Of a stretch of DNA of 64,000 bases, positions 17,444 to 27,223 are shown piece by piece. Positions within the stretch are counted from its first letter, which is position 1. Each line of letters begins with the position of its first letter. This stretch comes from SIG603 sp044432645 (GTDB lineage Bacteria; Bacillota; Clostridia; Oscillospirales; Acutalibacteraceae). Below the pieces are notes generated by a model that was given only the letters and a program-made list of their open reading frames with translations, was not told the origin of the DNA and made no database searches. Where the stretch lies: NCBI GenBank assembly GCA_044432645.1, contig JAWXUM010000004.1, positions 1 through 64,000 on the forward strand. The letters are read 5' to 3'. The position numbers were made by a program, and so were the translations under genes.

Positions 17444-19126
17444 ATGAATTTCATAATACTTGATTTAGAGTGGAATGCTTCTTATAGTAAAAAAAAGGGC
17501 AAATATATTAATGAGATTATTGAATTTGGAGCTGTAAAATGCGATGAAAATTTAAATATAGTAAGTACATTTTCTTCTTTTGTACGTTTACAAGTTAGCA
17601 AAAAAATCAGAACAGTTGTAAGCGAACTAACAAGCATTAAAGATGAAAACCTTGTTGGAGCTATGCCTTACATGAGCGTTGTAAGTAAATTTAAACGTTG
17701 GTGTGGCGATGCTATTATTCTAACATGGGGCACATCAGATATTTTAGCATTGATTGAAAATTGTAATTACTACACTGGCAGTGTGAAAATTCCTTTTTTA
17801 AAATCTTATGCCAATCTTCAGGCTTATTGTGAAAGCCTGTTAAGTTCTGACAGCAAAGACCAATTAGGACTAAGTACTGCAGCTGAAATATTGTCTATAG
17901 ATGCAAGCCAAATTGCTCATCACAGAGCGTTAGATGACAGCCTGCTTTCACTTGCTATAATGAAACGGCTTTATCCACAAAACTCAATAAGTGCATTTGT
18001 AGAAACTGCAAATGCAGAGTTTTATAAAAAAATCACCTTTAAAACTTCTATTATAAGTGACATTAAACACCCACTGGTTACAAATAAAACCATGATTTTT
18101 ACTTGTGAAAAATGTAGTGGAGAGGCAAAAAGACTTTCTAAATGGCAATTTAGAAACAAAAGGTTTGTAGCTGACTTTCATTGTCCAAAATGTGGATACG
18201 CTTTTTCGGGCAGAATTCAATTAAAAGAAAAATATGAGGGTTTAGTTGTGAATAAAAAAACTATTTCTTTGCCAAAAATCGAAAAACCAAGAGAAGCTAA
18301 GGCTTGTGACATTGCGAATATGAAACTAACTATAGCAACAAATGGAACAGGGCTTTTGCGTTTTAAAGAATGGGAAAATAACAACGATATAAACGCATGT
18401 TTCTCTACAAGAATTGGCGGAGTTTCTACAGGTAAGTTTGCAAGTATTAATTTAGGTGTTAACAATGGTGATGATAATAGATTAGTTTTTGAAAATATTG
18501 AGCGTACTTGTGAGGCTATGAGTGTTTATAGCAATACTTTAGTAGCTGCACATCAAGACCACAATATTAATATAAAAAGAGTTAATAAAAATCACGGTGG
18601 AACAGGAGTTTTTAGAGAGAAATTCTCAAAAACATTTGACGGTCTTTGTACCGATAATAAAGATGTAACTTTGATGATTTATGCATCAGACTGTGTTCCA
18701 CTTTATTTTTTCGATAGTGTAAAAAAATGTATAGGTTTAGCACACGCTGGTTGGCGTGGTACAGCAAATGGCATGGCTAAAGCTATGGTTGAAAAGTTAA
18801 CTGCCGAGTTTGGATCTGACCCAAAAGATTTAATTGTAGCTATTGGTCCGTCTATTGGGAAAAATTCTTTTGAAGTCGACCCACCATGCGCTGATGAATT
18901 TTTGAAACTTCCAGAGTTTGAATATTATGTTGATTATACAAGCCAAGATAAATATAATATTGATTTATGGGAGTGCAATAAAAGATTTTTAATAAGAGCT
19001 GGAGTAAAAGAAGAAAACATCACAATTGGTGGAGTTTGTTCTATGGAAAACAGCGACTTAGTATTTTCTCACAGAGTAACAAAAGGTCAAAGAGGCTCTA
19101 ATGCAGCCTTTTTATCACTTAAATAA
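17444..19126 (+). CDS. Fusion of DEDDh 3'-5' exonuclease, zinc ribbon and PgeF (YlmD-type) oxidoreductase/purine nucleosidase domain
   Basis: This 560-aa protein has three parts. Residues 1-185 are a DEDDh exonuclease related to KapD/PolC-epsilon types, with D7 and E9 in LDLEW, D99 in WGTSDI and HxxxxD at 160-165. Residues about 216-255 hold four cysteines (C221, C224, C247, C250) that form a zinc ribbon. Residues about 303-560 are a PgeF/YlmD domain with the metal triad H373, C417 and H434 (motifs AHQDHN, SDCVPL, LAHAGWRG). That family is reported to act as a peptidoglycan-editing factor and a purine nucleoside-cleaving enzyme. All signature residues are intact and there is no internal ribosome site that I can see, so it is read as one polypeptide. 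I know these domains as separate proteins. GGGAGG precedes the ATG. Confidence 0.88.
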   Translation: MNFIILDLEWNASYSKKKGKYINEIIEFGAVKCDENLNIVSTFSSFVRLQVSKKIRTVVSELTSIKDENLVGAMPYMSVVSKFKRWCGDAIILTWGTSDILALIENCNYYTGSVKIPFLKSYANLQAYCESLLSSDSKDQLGLSTAAEILSIDASQIAHHRALDDSLLSLAIMKRLYPQNSISAFVETANAEFYKKITFKTSIISDIKHPLVTNKTMIFTCEKCSGEAKRLSKWQFRNKRFVADFHCPKCGYAFSGRIQLKEKYEGLVVNKKTISLPKIEKPREAKACDIANMKLTIATNGTGLLRFKEWENNNDINACFSTRIGGVSTGKFASINLGVNNGDDNRLVFENIERTCEAMSVYSNTLVAAHQDHNINIKRVNKNHGGTGVFREKFSKTFDGLCTDNKDVTLMIYASDCVPLYFFDSVKKCIGLAHAGWRGTANGMAKAMVEKLTAEFGSDPKDLIVAIGPSIGKNSFEVDPPCADEFLKLPEFEYYVDYTSQDKYNIDLWECNKRFLIRAGVKEENITIGGVCSMENSDLVFSHRVTKGQRGSNAAFLSLK

Positions 19127-19128
19127 TT

Positions 19129-19992
19129 ATGAGTATATGTAATATTTGCCCAAGAAATTGTGGTGTCGACCGAAATATCAGTTTAGGTTTTTGCCAAATG
19201 GGAGAAAACCCAACTGTAGCATCAGCAGACCTGCATTTTTGGGAAGAACCTGTCATAAGTGGCACAAATGGCTCAGGTGCGGTGTTCTTTTCTGGCTGTT
19301 CTATGAACTGTATATTTTGTCAAAACCAAGAAATAAGTCAAACAAATAACAAGGGGAAAATTATTACAGCAAACAAACTTGCTGACGTTTTTAAAATGCT
19401 ATATGAGAAAAATGCTCACAACATAAATTTAGTAACAGCTACGCATTTTATTCCTAGCGTTGTAAAAGCCTTAAATATCTACAAACCTCCAATACCAATT
19501 ATTTATAATTGTGGTGGTTATGAAAATATTGACAGTTTGAAAATGCTTGACGGTTTAATAGATGTCTACTTGCCAGACTTTAAGTATGCAGACGACGACT
19601 TAGCAGAAAAATTTTCTGGAGTAAAAAACTATACTCAAATAGCTTTAAATGCTATAAAAGAGATGAAAAAACAGCAAGCTAAAAATGTTTATAATAATGA
19701 TTTAATAGAAAAAGGTGTGATTATAAGGCATTTGATTTTGCCACTTCACACAAAAAATTCTATTGACGTTTTAAATATAATAAATGAAAATTTTACGGAT
19801 ACTCCAGTTAGTTTAATGGCGCAGTATACTCCAGTAGGAACTAAAATCGAAAAATACCCAGAACTTACCAGACCAATAACTAAAAGAGAACTTGAAAAAG
19901 TTCAAAATCATATGCTTAGTTTGAATATGGACGGATATTTTCAAAGCCGTAAAGCAAAAGGAAGTAAATATATACCAAATTTTAATTTTTAG
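19129..19992 (+). CDS. Radical SAM protein of the PflX/COG1313 type
   Basis: This 287-aa radical S-adenosylmethionine protein has the cluster motif GCSMNCIFCQ (C57, C61, C64). An N-terminal group of cysteines (C4, C7, C11 and C22 in the CNICPRNCG...GFC region) probably binds a second metal site. This matches the uncharacterised pyruvate-formate-lyase-activase-like family. The substrate is unknown. The start lies two bases after the preceding stop with no clear ribosome site, so it probably relies on translational coupling. Confidence 0.85.
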   Translation: MSICNICPRNCGVDRNISLGFCQMGENPTVASADLHFWEEPVISGTNGSGAVFFSGCSMNCIFCQNQEISQTNNKGKIITANKLADVFKMLYEKNAHNINLVTATHFIPSVVKALNIYKPPIPIIYNCGGYENIDSLKMLDGLIDVYLPDFKYADDDLAEKFSGVKNYTQIALNAIKEMKKQQAKNVYNNDLIEKGVIIRHLILPLHTKNSIDVLNIINENFTDTPVSLMAQYTPVGTKIEKYPELTRPITKRELEKVQNHMLSLNMDGYFQSRKAKGSKYIPNFNF

Positions 19993-20002
19993 AGGTGCAA
20001 TT

Positions 20003-21316
20003 ATGAATTTTGAAACAATCAACAAAGAACTAATGTCTTTTATCGACAAAAGCTACAGTGCTTTTCATGCTGTAAAAGAACTTGCAACTATTTTAGAAGA
20101 AAATGGTTTTACTAAATTGTTAGAAAGCGAAAAATGGACTTTAAACGATGGTGGAAAATATTATGTAACAAGAAATCAATCTTCGATTATTGCTTTTACA
20201 GTTCCTAAAAAAGATTTCACAGGCTTTAATATGGTAGCTTCTCACAGTGATTCACCTACTTTCAAATTAAAACAAAATAACCAAATCAAGGTAGAGGGTA
20301 ACTACACAAAACTTAATACAGAGCCTTTAGGTGGTCTTATTGCATCAACATGGTGCGACAGAGTGCTTTCAGTAGCTGGTAGAGTTTTAATAAACACTGA
20401 AAATGGTATTGAATCTAAACTTGTAAATATTGATAAAGATTTACTAATAATTCCAAATGTAGCAATACATATGCAACGTGATCATAACGATGGCAGAAAA
20501 ATTAATCCACAAGTTGATATGTTGCCTCTTTTAGGTGACGAAACAGCTGATATAATGGACATAATATCCAAGGAAATATGTGTAGAAAAAGAAAATATAA
20601 TCTCACATGATTTATTCTTATACCCAAGAATTCAAGCCAAAATAATTGGTGCTAATGGTGAGTTTATAAACTGTCCTAAACTTGATGATTTACAATGCGC
20701 ATTTACTAGCATAAAAGCTATAACTCAAAGCGAAAATAAACAAAGCGTTAACCTAGCTGCTGTTTTCGATAATGAAGAAGTAGGAAGTTCTACAAAACAA
20801 GGTGCAGGTTCAACATTCTTATTTGATACACTTACTAGAATTTGTTTAGTTGTTGGAAAATCAACAGAAGATTATAAAATTGCTATTTCAAACAGCTTTA
20901 TGGTATCAGCTGATAACGCACACGCCGTTCACCCAAATGCACCAGAGAAAACAGACCAAACAAATAGAAATTATATCAACAAAGGACCTGTTATCAAGCA
21001 CAGTGCAAACCAAAAATATACAACAGACGCAGTATCAAGTGCTATTTTTAAAAAACTTTGCAAAATTGCTGATGTTCCGTATCAAGAATTCCACAATCGT
21101 TCTGACATGCCTGGTGGCTCTACACTTGGTAACATCAGCAACACAAAAGTTTCACTTAACACTGTCGACATTGGCTTGCCACAATTTGCAATGCATTCAG
21201 CTGTAGAAACTGCTGGAACAAAAGATACAGCTTACACAGTTGAAGCTTTAAAAGTTTTATACACTACTGAATTTATCGCTACTGATTTTGGTATTGAAAT
21301 GAAAGGTACTAACTAA
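20003..21316 (+). CDS. M18 family aspartyl-type aminopeptidase
   Basis: This 437-aa zinc aminopeptidase removes N-terminal acidic residues from peptides. The first metal-binding motif is ASHSDSPTFKLK, the catalytic/metal glutamates lie in DNEEVGSSTKQG, and a late metal histidine is in QFAMHSAVE. Length and motif order match M18. GAGGTG precedes the ATG, and rdgB starts immediately after the stop. Confidence 0.92.
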   Translation: MNFETINKELMSFIDKSYSAFHAVKELATILEENGFTKLLESEKWTLNDGGKYYVTRNQSSIIAFTVPKKDFTGFNMVASHSDSPTFKLKQNNQIKVEGNYTKLNTEPLGGLIASTWCDRVLSVAGRVLINTENGIESKLVNIDKDLLIIPNVAIHMQRDHNDGRKINPQVDMLPLLGDETADIMDIISKEICVEKENIISHDLFLYPRIQAKIIGANGEFINCPKLDDLQCAFTSIKAITQSENKQSVNLAAVFDNEEVGSSTKQGAGSTFLFDTLTRICLVVGKSTEDYKIAISNSFMVSADNAHAVHPNAPEKTDQTNRNYINKGPVIKHSANQKYTTDAVSSAIFKKLCKIADVPYQEFHNRSDMPGGSTLGNISNTKVSLNTVDIGLPQFAMHSAVETAGTKDTAYTVEALKVLYTTEFIATDFGIEMKGTN

Positions 21317-21317
21317 T

Positions 21318-21887
21318 ATGGAGTTCTTAATCGCTACACATAACATGCATAAAGTGGATGAATTTCAAAGAATTTTCACCCCTATGAATATTTTTGCCTT
21401 AACAGCTGATATAACAGAAGCCGAAGAAACAGGCACTACTTTCATGGAAAATGCTATAATTAAGGCGAAATCAGCATGTGATGAAACAGGAAAACCAGCA
21501 GTAGCTGACGACTCAGGTCTTTGCATAGATTTTTTAAGTGGCGAACCAGGAGTTTACTCTGCAAGATATGCACCTGAAGGTCAAAGGAAAAAAGCTGTTT
21601 TAGACAAAATGAAAAATGTAGCTGATGATAAAAGAGGGGCACATTTTGTAAGTGCTATAGCGTGCGTTTTCCCAAATGGAGATATGATATGCTGCGAGGG
21701 CAAATGTCATGGATTTATAACTAGAGAAGTTTTAGGCGATAAAGGCTTTGGCTATGACCCAATATTTAAAGTGGGCGATAAAACTTTTGCTCAAATGACA
21801 GCTAAAGAAAAAGACGATATTTCTCATAGAGGTATAGCTTTAAGAGAATTTGAAATAAAACTAAAAGAATACGTTGAAAATTTATAA
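21318..21887 (+). CDS. rdgB: XTP/dITP diphosphatase (RdgB/HAM1 family)
   Basis: This 189-aa house-cleaning pyrophosphatase removes non-canonical purine triphosphates (dITP, XTP). Family motifs are TxHNxxK-type N terminus (ATHNMHKVDEF), the catalytic ADDSGLCID region, GEPGVYSARYA, and the C-terminal GFGYDPIF and SHRGIAL. It starts one base after the M18 peptidase stop. Confidence 0.95.
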   Translation: MEFLIATHNMHKVDEFQRIFTPMNIFALTADITEAEETGTTFMENAIIKAKSACDETGKPAVADDSGLCIDFLSGEPGVYSARYAPEGQRKKAVLDKMKNVADDKRGAHFVSAIACVFPNGDMICCEGKCHGFITREVLGDKGFGYDPIFKVGDKTFAQMTAKEKDDISHRGIALREFEIKLKEYVENL

Positions 21888-21910
21888 TTTGAAATTTTCA
21901 ATTGAATTTT

Positions 21911-21940
21911 GTAGGGAACATGCACTGCGTGTTCCGCATT
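21911..21940 (+). repeat. GTAGGG-headed palindromic element, copy 2
   Basis: GTAGGGAACATGCACTGCGT begins a hairpin with arms GGAACAtGCA and TGCgTGTTCC. It sits between rdgB and the yhbY ribosome site, inside what looks like one transcript. It ends in GCAT as two other copies end in GCA. Confidence 0.65.
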
Positions 21941-21952
21941 AAGGAGAAACTG

Positions 21953-22261
21953 ATGTTCACAAGTAAACAAAGAGCATATCTACGCTCGTTAGCAGTAGAT
22001 TTAGATACAATTATTATGGTTGGTAAAGGTGGAATGTCTGCTGAAATTATCAAACAAGCTGAAGATGCTATTAATAAAAGAGAGCTTATCAAAGGCAAAG
22101 TTTTGGTAGAAAGTTGCCCTATAACACCTATGGAAGCAGCACAAGAAATAGCTACTGCAACTTCAAGTGAAGTTGTACAAGTTATAGGTTCAAAATTTGT
22201 TTTATATAGAAAAAACGAAAAAGACCCACAAATAGTTTTACCCAAAGCACCTAGAAAATAA
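21953..22261 (+). CDS. yhbY: YhbY family RNA-binding protein (CRM domain)
   Basis: This 102-aa single CRM-domain protein is associated with ribosome precursors in other bacteria. The core motif GKGGMSAEII (GxxG loop) is present near residue 22 onward. The start was set at the ATG at 21953 with AAGGAG seven bases upstream; a TTG 51 bp earlier lies in the upstream palindrome and lacks a ribosome site. It is followed by nadD, the usual order in Firmicutes. Confidence 0.92.
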   Translation: MFTSKQRAYLRSLAVDLDTIIMVGKGGMSAEIIKQAEDAINKRELIKGKVLVESCPITPMEAAQEIATATSSEVVQVIGSKFVLYRKNEKDPQIVLPKAPRK

Positions 22262-22273
22262 TAGGAGTTTTAT

Positions 22274-22861
22274 ATGAAAATCGGTATTTATGGTGGTGCG
22301 TTTAATCCACCTCATTTAGGACACACTAATATTTTAAAAGGTTTTTATGATAGCATAAATTTGGACAAATTAATTGTTATTCCTACCAATGTTTCACCTC
22401 ATAAATTGGGAGATATGTCAGTGTCTAACTCTGATAGGATTAAAATGTGCAAACTAGCTATTAAAGATGAAAATATTAATGCTTTAGTTTCTGATATCGA
22501 AATGAAAAGAGATGGAAAAAGTTACACCGTAGACACTTTAAAAGAGTTAAAACAAATTTACCAGAATGATGAAATTTATTTTTTAATGGGTGAAGATATG
22601 TTTTTAAGTCTGGAAAAATGGTATAAAACAAGCAAAATTCTTGAAATATGTACTATTTGTGCAGTAAAAAGAAGTGAAAACGGTACAAAAACTTTAGAAA
22701 ATCACGCAAAAAAACTTAAAGAAATTTTTGAAAATTTTAGCTATATAATATTAGATATACCATATATAGAAGTAAGCTCAACAGATATTAGAAATGGAAA
22801 TTTTAAAAATCTTTCCAAAAGTGTTGCCGATTATATTATAAAACAAAAACTTTATTTGTGA
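22274..22861 (+). CDS. nadD: Nicotinate-nucleotide adenylyltransferase NadD
   Basis: This 195-aa enzyme makes nicotinate adenine dinucleotide in NAD synthesis. The nucleotidyl-transferase motif GGAFNPPHLGH is at residues 6-16 and the second motif is EVSSTDIR near the C terminus. Position before yqeK and rsfS is standard. AGGAG precedes the ATG. Confidence 0.95.
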   Translation: MKIGIYGGAFNPPHLGHTNILKGFYDSINLDKLIVIPTNVSPHKLGDMSVSNSDRIKMCKLAIKDENINALVSDIEMKRDGKSYTVDTLKELKQIYQNDEIYFLMGEDMFLSLEKWYKTSKILEICTICAVKRSENGTKTLENHAKKLKEIFENFSYIILDIPYIEVSSTDIRNGNFKNLSKSVADYIIKQKLYL

Positions 22862-22874
22862 TTTTGGAGATAAA

Positions 22875-23450
22875 ATGATAGAAAAAAGTCAAATAAAAAA
22901 ACTATTGAAAAAAAGACTTAGTGACAAAAGATACGATCACAGCCTTTGTGTTGCAGATGAAGCAGAAAAACTTGCTAAAAAATATGGTGCTGATAAAGAA
23001 AAAGCAGAACTTGCGGGACTTCTACACGATATAATGAAAGAAGAAGAACCAAAAGAGCAACTTGAAGCTATTAAAAAAGCTGGTATAATATTAGACAAAG
23101 TTGAAATTGAGTCAAAAAAGCTTTGGCATCAAATAGCTGGTATGGCTTACTGTAAAACTGAACTTAATATTACCGATGAAGATATATTAAATTCTATTAG
23201 ATACCATACAAGCGCTAGAAAAGATATGTCGCTTTTAGAAAAAATAATTTTTATCGCTGATTATACTTCAAAAGACCGTGACTATGACGGTGTTTCTAAA
23301 ATGAGAAAATTAGCTGATGAAAGTTTAGAAGAAGCAATGATTTATGGGCTTTCTTTCACTATAGTCGAGTTAGCTAAAGAAAACAAATTGATAATAAAAG
23401 ATAGTATCGAAGCGTACAATAACGCTTTAATGATACAAGGGAAAGGATAA
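22875..23450 (+). CDS. yqeK: YqeK-type HD-domain hydrolase (symmetrical Ap4A hydrolase)
   Basis: This 191-aa HD-superfamily phosphohydrolase has H20 in DHSLCVA, HD in LLHDIMKEE, the paired histidines in YHTSA, and the aspartate in IADYTSKDR. The family has been shown to cleave diadenosine tetraphosphate to ADP. It lies between nadD and rsfS as usual. TGGAG precedes the ATG. Confidence 0.93.
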   Translation: MIEKSQIKKLLKKRLSDKRYDHSLCVADEAEKLAKKYGADKEKAELAGLLHDIMKEEEPKEQLEAIKKAGIILDKVEIESKKLWHQIAGMAYCKTELNITDEDILNSIRYHTSARKDMSLLEKIIFIADYTSKDRDYDGVSKMRKLADESLEEAMIYGLSFTIVELAKENKLIIKDSIEAYNNALMIQGKG

Positions 23451-23454
23451 TTAT

Positions 23455-23790
23455 ATGACATCATTAGAACTTGCGAAAAAAATTGCAAACATATTCGATG
23501 ATATGAAAGGTCAAGATATTAAAATATTGAAAATTGAGGAAATTTCTTCAATTGGTGATTATTTTGTGCTTGCAACTGGTAACAGTACAACTCAAGTTTC
23601 TGCTTTAGCAGACAGAGCAGAGTTTAAAGTAAAAGAAGACGGAACTATGCCTAACCGTGTTGAGGGTTCACGTGGTTCAGGTTGGATTTTAATAGATTAC
23701 GGTTCAGTAATCGTACACGTATTTACACCAGAGTCAAGAGAGTTTTACGACCTTGACAGACTATGGCAAGACGCTGAAGTGGTTGAATAA
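23455..23790 (+). CDS. rsfS: Ribosomal silencing factor RsfS
   Basis: The 111-aa protein binds uL14 on the large ribosomal subunit and blocks subunit joining in starvation. Motifs SIGDYFVLATGNS, GSRGSGWILIDYG and SVIVHVFTPESREFYDLDRLW are diagnostic. It starts four bases after the yqeK stop. Confidence 0.95.
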   Translation: MTSLELAKKIANIFDDMKGQDIKILKIEEISSIGDYFVLATGNSTTQVSALADRAEFKVKEDGTMPNRVEGSRGSGWILIDYGSVIVHVFTPESREFYDLDRLWQDAEVVE

Positions 23791-23841
23791 TATTTACCTC
23801 GTAAATGTAATTATATATTAAAAAGGAGTGCATTTTAGGAA

Positions 23842-26256
23842 ATGAAAAATAACTATGATTACAAACAAATAGAACCAAAATGGCAAGCTAAATGGGAAGA
23901 GGCAAAAGTTTTTTGTGCAGAAGAAAACAGCACTAAACCCAAATTTTTCGCTTTGGTTGAATTTCCATACCCATCAGGCGAAGGCTTGCATGTAGGACAC
24001 CCACGTCCTTACACAGGACTTGATGTTGTTGCAAGAAAAAGACGTCTACAAGGTTATAATGTTTTATACCCAATGGGTTGGGACGCTTTCGGTCTACCAA
24101 CTGAAAACTTTGCTATAAAAAATCATATTCACCCAAAAGAAGTGACAGCTAAAAATGTAGCTAGATTTAAAAAGCAAATTCAGTCGCTTGGTATGTCTTT
24201 TGACTGGGACAGAGAAATCAACACAACTGACCCAGAATATTACAAATGGACACAATGGATTTTCCTAAAATTATTCGAAAATGACTTAGCATACAAGAAA
24301 GAAATGGCTGTAAACTGGTGTACTTCTTGTAAATGTGTACTTGCTAATGAAGAAGTTGTTGACGGCGTTTGCGAACGTTGTGGCAGTGAAGTTGTAAGAA
24401 AAGTTAAATCGCAATGGATGCTTAAAATTACCGAATACGCTCAAAAATTAATAGATGATTTAGCAGACGTCGACTACCCTGAAAGAGTTAAAGCTCAACA
24501 AATTAACTGGATTGGTAGATCAGAGGGTGCTGAGGTTGATTTTGGCACAACTACTGGAGAAAAACTAAAAGTTTACACTACAAGACCAGATACACTTTAC
24601 GGCGCTACATATATGGTAGTATCACCAGAACACCCTTACTTAGAAAAATGGGCAAATATTTTAGATAATATAGACGAAGTTAAAGCTTATCAAGTTGAAG
24701 CTTCTAAAAAATCTGATTTCGAAAGAGCAGAGGTTTCTAAAGATAAAACTGGTGTTAAACTTCAAGGGGTTAGTGCAATTAATCCATTAACTGGCAAAGA
24801 AATCCCTATTTTTATCTCAGACTATGTACTTGTTTCTTATGGTACTGGTGCAATTATGGCTGTTCCTGCACACGATACACGTGACTGGGAATTTGCTAAA
24901 AAATTCGACTTACCTATTATAGAAGTAGTTGCTGGTGGAAATGTACAAGAGGAAACTTTTACAGATTGTTACACTGGAACAATGGTAAACTCGGGCATTT
25001 TAGACGGCTTAAGCGTTGAAGAAGCTAAAGTTAAAATCAAAGAACATCTTGCTAAAGAGGGCATAGGTGAGGCTAAAATTAACTTTAAACTTCGTGATTG
25101 GGTTTTTTCACGCCAAAGATATTGGGGCGAACCTATTCCAATTGTTCATTGTGATGACTGTGGATATGTAGCAGTACCTGAAAGTCAGTTACCTTTGGAA
25201 CTTCCAATGGTTGACTCATACGAACCAACTGACAATGGCGAATCACCACTTGCTAAAATCACAGATTGGATAGAAACAACTTGTCCAAAATGTGGCGGAA
25301 AAGCTAAAAGAGAAACTGATACCATGCCACAATGGGCTGGTTCATCTTGGTATTTTTTAAGATATATGGACTCAAAAAATAGTGAAGCTTTTGCATCAAA
25401 AGAGGCGCTTAATTATTGGTCACCAGTTGACTGGTATAACGGTGGTATGGAGCATACTACTTTGCACTTGCTTTATAGCCGTTTTTGGCATAAATTCTTA
25501 TACGACATCGGTCAAGTTCCTACAAAAGAGCCTTATGCAAAACGCACAAGTCATGGTATGATTTTGGGCGAGGGTGGCATTAAAATGAGTAAATCTAGAG
25601 GTAATGTTGTAAATCCAGACGAAATTGTTAGAGATTTCGGTGGTGATACTCTTAGAATGTATGAAATGTTTATTGGCGATTTTGAAAAAGCTGCTATTTG
25701 GAGCCAAGAAGGTATTAAAGGTTGTAGAAGATTTATAGACCGTTACTGGGGACTTCAAGATATTTTGGTTGGTGGAAACGAAATCAGCAAAGACATGGAA
25801 ACTGTTTTTCATAAAACAATAAAAAAAGTAAGCGAAGATTGCGAAAGCTTAAAATTTAACACAGCAATTGCATCTTTAATGGCTTTAATTAACGACATAT
25901 ACAAAAAAGGAAGCATTAACAAAGCAGAACTTAAAATTTTCACAATTTTGCTAAATCCAATAGCTCCACATGTTACAGAAGAAATTTTTGAAATCTGTGA
26001 ACTTGGCAAAGGTATGGTTGCAAACCAATCATGGCCTAGCTTTGACGAGGCAAAATGTGTAGAAAATACCGTTGAAATAGTTGCACAAATTAACGGAAAA
26101 GTAAAAGCTAAATTGGTTATTGAAAGAACTATGGCAAAAGATGATGTAATTAATCTTGCTAAATCAGAAGTAAAAATGCAAGAATTTATAAACGGAAAAA
26201 CTATAGTTAAAGAAATTTATGTACCAGGTAAACTTGTTAACATTGTAGTAAAATAA
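23842..26256 (+). CDS. leuS: Leucyl-tRNA synthetase
   Basis: This 804-aa class I synthetase charges tRNA-Leu. The HIGH-type motif is HVGHPRPYT (about residues 51-59), the editing CP1 domain contains TTRPDTLYGATY, and the catalytic KMSKSRGN motif lies near residue 575. A zinc-knuckle-like group CTSCKCVLANEEVV...CERCG is present in the ZN-1 region. It ends the typA-to-leuS run. No T-box precedes it, so it is probably read from upstream genes. Confidence 0.97.
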   Translation: MKNNYDYKQIEPKWQAKWEEAKVFCAEENSTKPKFFALVEFPYPSGEGLHVGHPRPYTGLDVVARKRRLQGYNVLYPMGWDAFGLPTENFAIKNHIHPKEVTAKNVARFKKQIQSLGMSFDWDREINTTDPEYYKWTQWIFLKLFENDLAYKKEMAVNWCTSCKCVLANEEVVDGVCERCGSEVVRKVKSQWMLKITEYAQKLIDDLADVDYPERVKAQQINWIGRSEGAEVDFGTTTGEKLKVYTTRPDTLYGATYMVVSPEHPYLEKWANILDNIDEVKAYQVEASKKSDFERAEVSKDKTGVKLQGVSAINPLTGKEIPIFISDYVLVSYGTGAIMAVPAHDTRDWEFAKKFDLPIIEVVAGGNVQEETFTDCYTGTMVNSGILDGLSVEEAKVKIKEHLAKEGIGEAKINFKLRDWVFSRQRYWGEPIPIVHCDDCGYVAVPESQLPLELPMVDSYEPTDNGESPLAKITDWIETTCPKCGGKAKRETDTMPQWAGSSWYFLRYMDSKNSEAFASKEALNYWSPVDWYNGGMEHTTLHLLYSRFWHKFLYDIGQVPTKEPYAKRTSHGMILGEGGIKMSKSRGNVVNPDEIVRDFGGDTLRMYEMFIGDFEKAAIWSQEGIKGCRRFIDRYWGLQDILVGGNEISKDMETVFHKTIKKVSEDCESLKFNTAIASLMALINDIYKKGSINKAELKIFTILLNPIAPHVTEEIFEICELGKGMVANQSWPSFDEAKCVENTVEIVAQINGKVKAKLVIERTMAKDDVINLAKSEVKMQEFINGKTIVKEIYVPGKLVNIVVK

Positions 26257-26265
26257 TTTAAATAT

Positions 26266-26293
26266 AAAACGGGTTGTTTATGCAGCTCGTTTT
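26266..26293 (+). terminator. Terminator after leuS
   Basis: An 11-bp stem with two G-T pairs, AAAACGGGTTG facing CAGCTCGTTTT, starts ten bases after the leuS stop. The T run after it is short, so it may leak into the next gene. Confidence 0.6.
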
Positions 26294-26325
26294 GTAATAT
26301 AAAAATTTATATGGAGGAATGTAGT

Positions 26326-27207
26326 ATGAGCAAAACAGCTGGAAAAGTTCGTAGCAGAGAAGAGGATATAAGTTTCTTGGAAACTTATAACATCGAAACT
26401 GGCGAAAGAAAAGTTATAAAAAGGTACGATTATTTAATCGAAGCACCAAACTGGACAGGGGACGGAAAATATCTTATCTATAACAGTTTAGGTAAAATTT
26501 ATAAATATGACCTTGAAACTGGCGAAGATATAGAAATTCCAAGCGATTACGTAACCCATTGCAATAATGACCATGTATTATCACCAGACGGAAGTAAAAT
26601 CGCTATTAGTCACGGTGCAAAAGAAGATGGAAAATCAAGAATTTACATAATGCCAATTGAGGGAGGAATTCCTCAACTTATTACAGCTGTTGGACCTAGT
26701 TATTTGCATGGTTGGTCTATAGATGGCAAAACTTTAGCATATGCAGCTTCTCGTGACGGTATTTGGAATATACATACAATTCCAGTAACTGGTGGCGTAG
26801 AAAAACCAATTACTGATGGTGACTGGCTTGATGATGGCTGTGAGTACGACCCTAATGGCAAATACATTTGGTTTAATTCTGTTAGAACTGGTTTAATGCA
26901 AGCTTGGAGAATGAACACTGACGGAACTGACCCAACACAAATGACATTTGATGAAAATTGGAACACATGGTTCCCACATATTTCACCCGACAGTGAAAAA
27001 GTTGTTATGATTTGTTATAAAAAAGGTGATTTGCTTCCGCATGAACATGTTGCACATAAAAATGTTGAAATTAGATTAATGACATCACAAGGCGAAGAAG
27101 TAAAAACTTTGGTAGAACTTTTTGGTGGTCAAGGCTCAATAAACGTAAATTCATGGTCACCGTGTAGCAAATGTTTCGCTTTTGTAAGTTATCAGTTACC
27201 AGATTAA
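26326..27207 (+). CDS. TolB-like beta-propeller protein
   Basis: This 293-aa protein contains WD40-like/TolB-type blades, seen as repeated motifs such as APNWTGDGKYLIYNS, LSPDGSKIAISH, HGWSIDGKTLAYA and ISPDSEKVVMI. There is no signal peptide, so it is probably cytoplasmic, unlike true TolB. The start is the ATG at 26326 with GGAGG eight bases upstream; an ATG 15 bp earlier overlaps the ribosome site. It is followed by a short-chain dehydrogenase, and the two probably form an operon for an unidentified metabolic step. Confidence 0.8.
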   Translation: MSKTAGKVRSREEDISFLETYNIETGERKVIKRYDYLIEAPNWTGDGKYLIYNSLGKIYKYDLETGEDIEIPSDYVTHCNNDHVLSPDGSKIAISHGAKEDGKSRIYIMPIEGGIPQLITAVGPSYLHGWSIDGKTLAYAASRDGIWNIHTIPVTGGVEKPITDGDWLDDGCEYDPNGKYIWFNSVRTGLMQAWRMNTDGTDPTQMTFDENWNTWFPHISPDSEKVVMICYKKGDLLPHEHVAHKNVEIRLMTSQGEEVKTLVELFGGQGSINVNSWSPCSKCFAFVSYQLPD

Positions 27208-27223
27208 ATTGAGAGGGATTATT

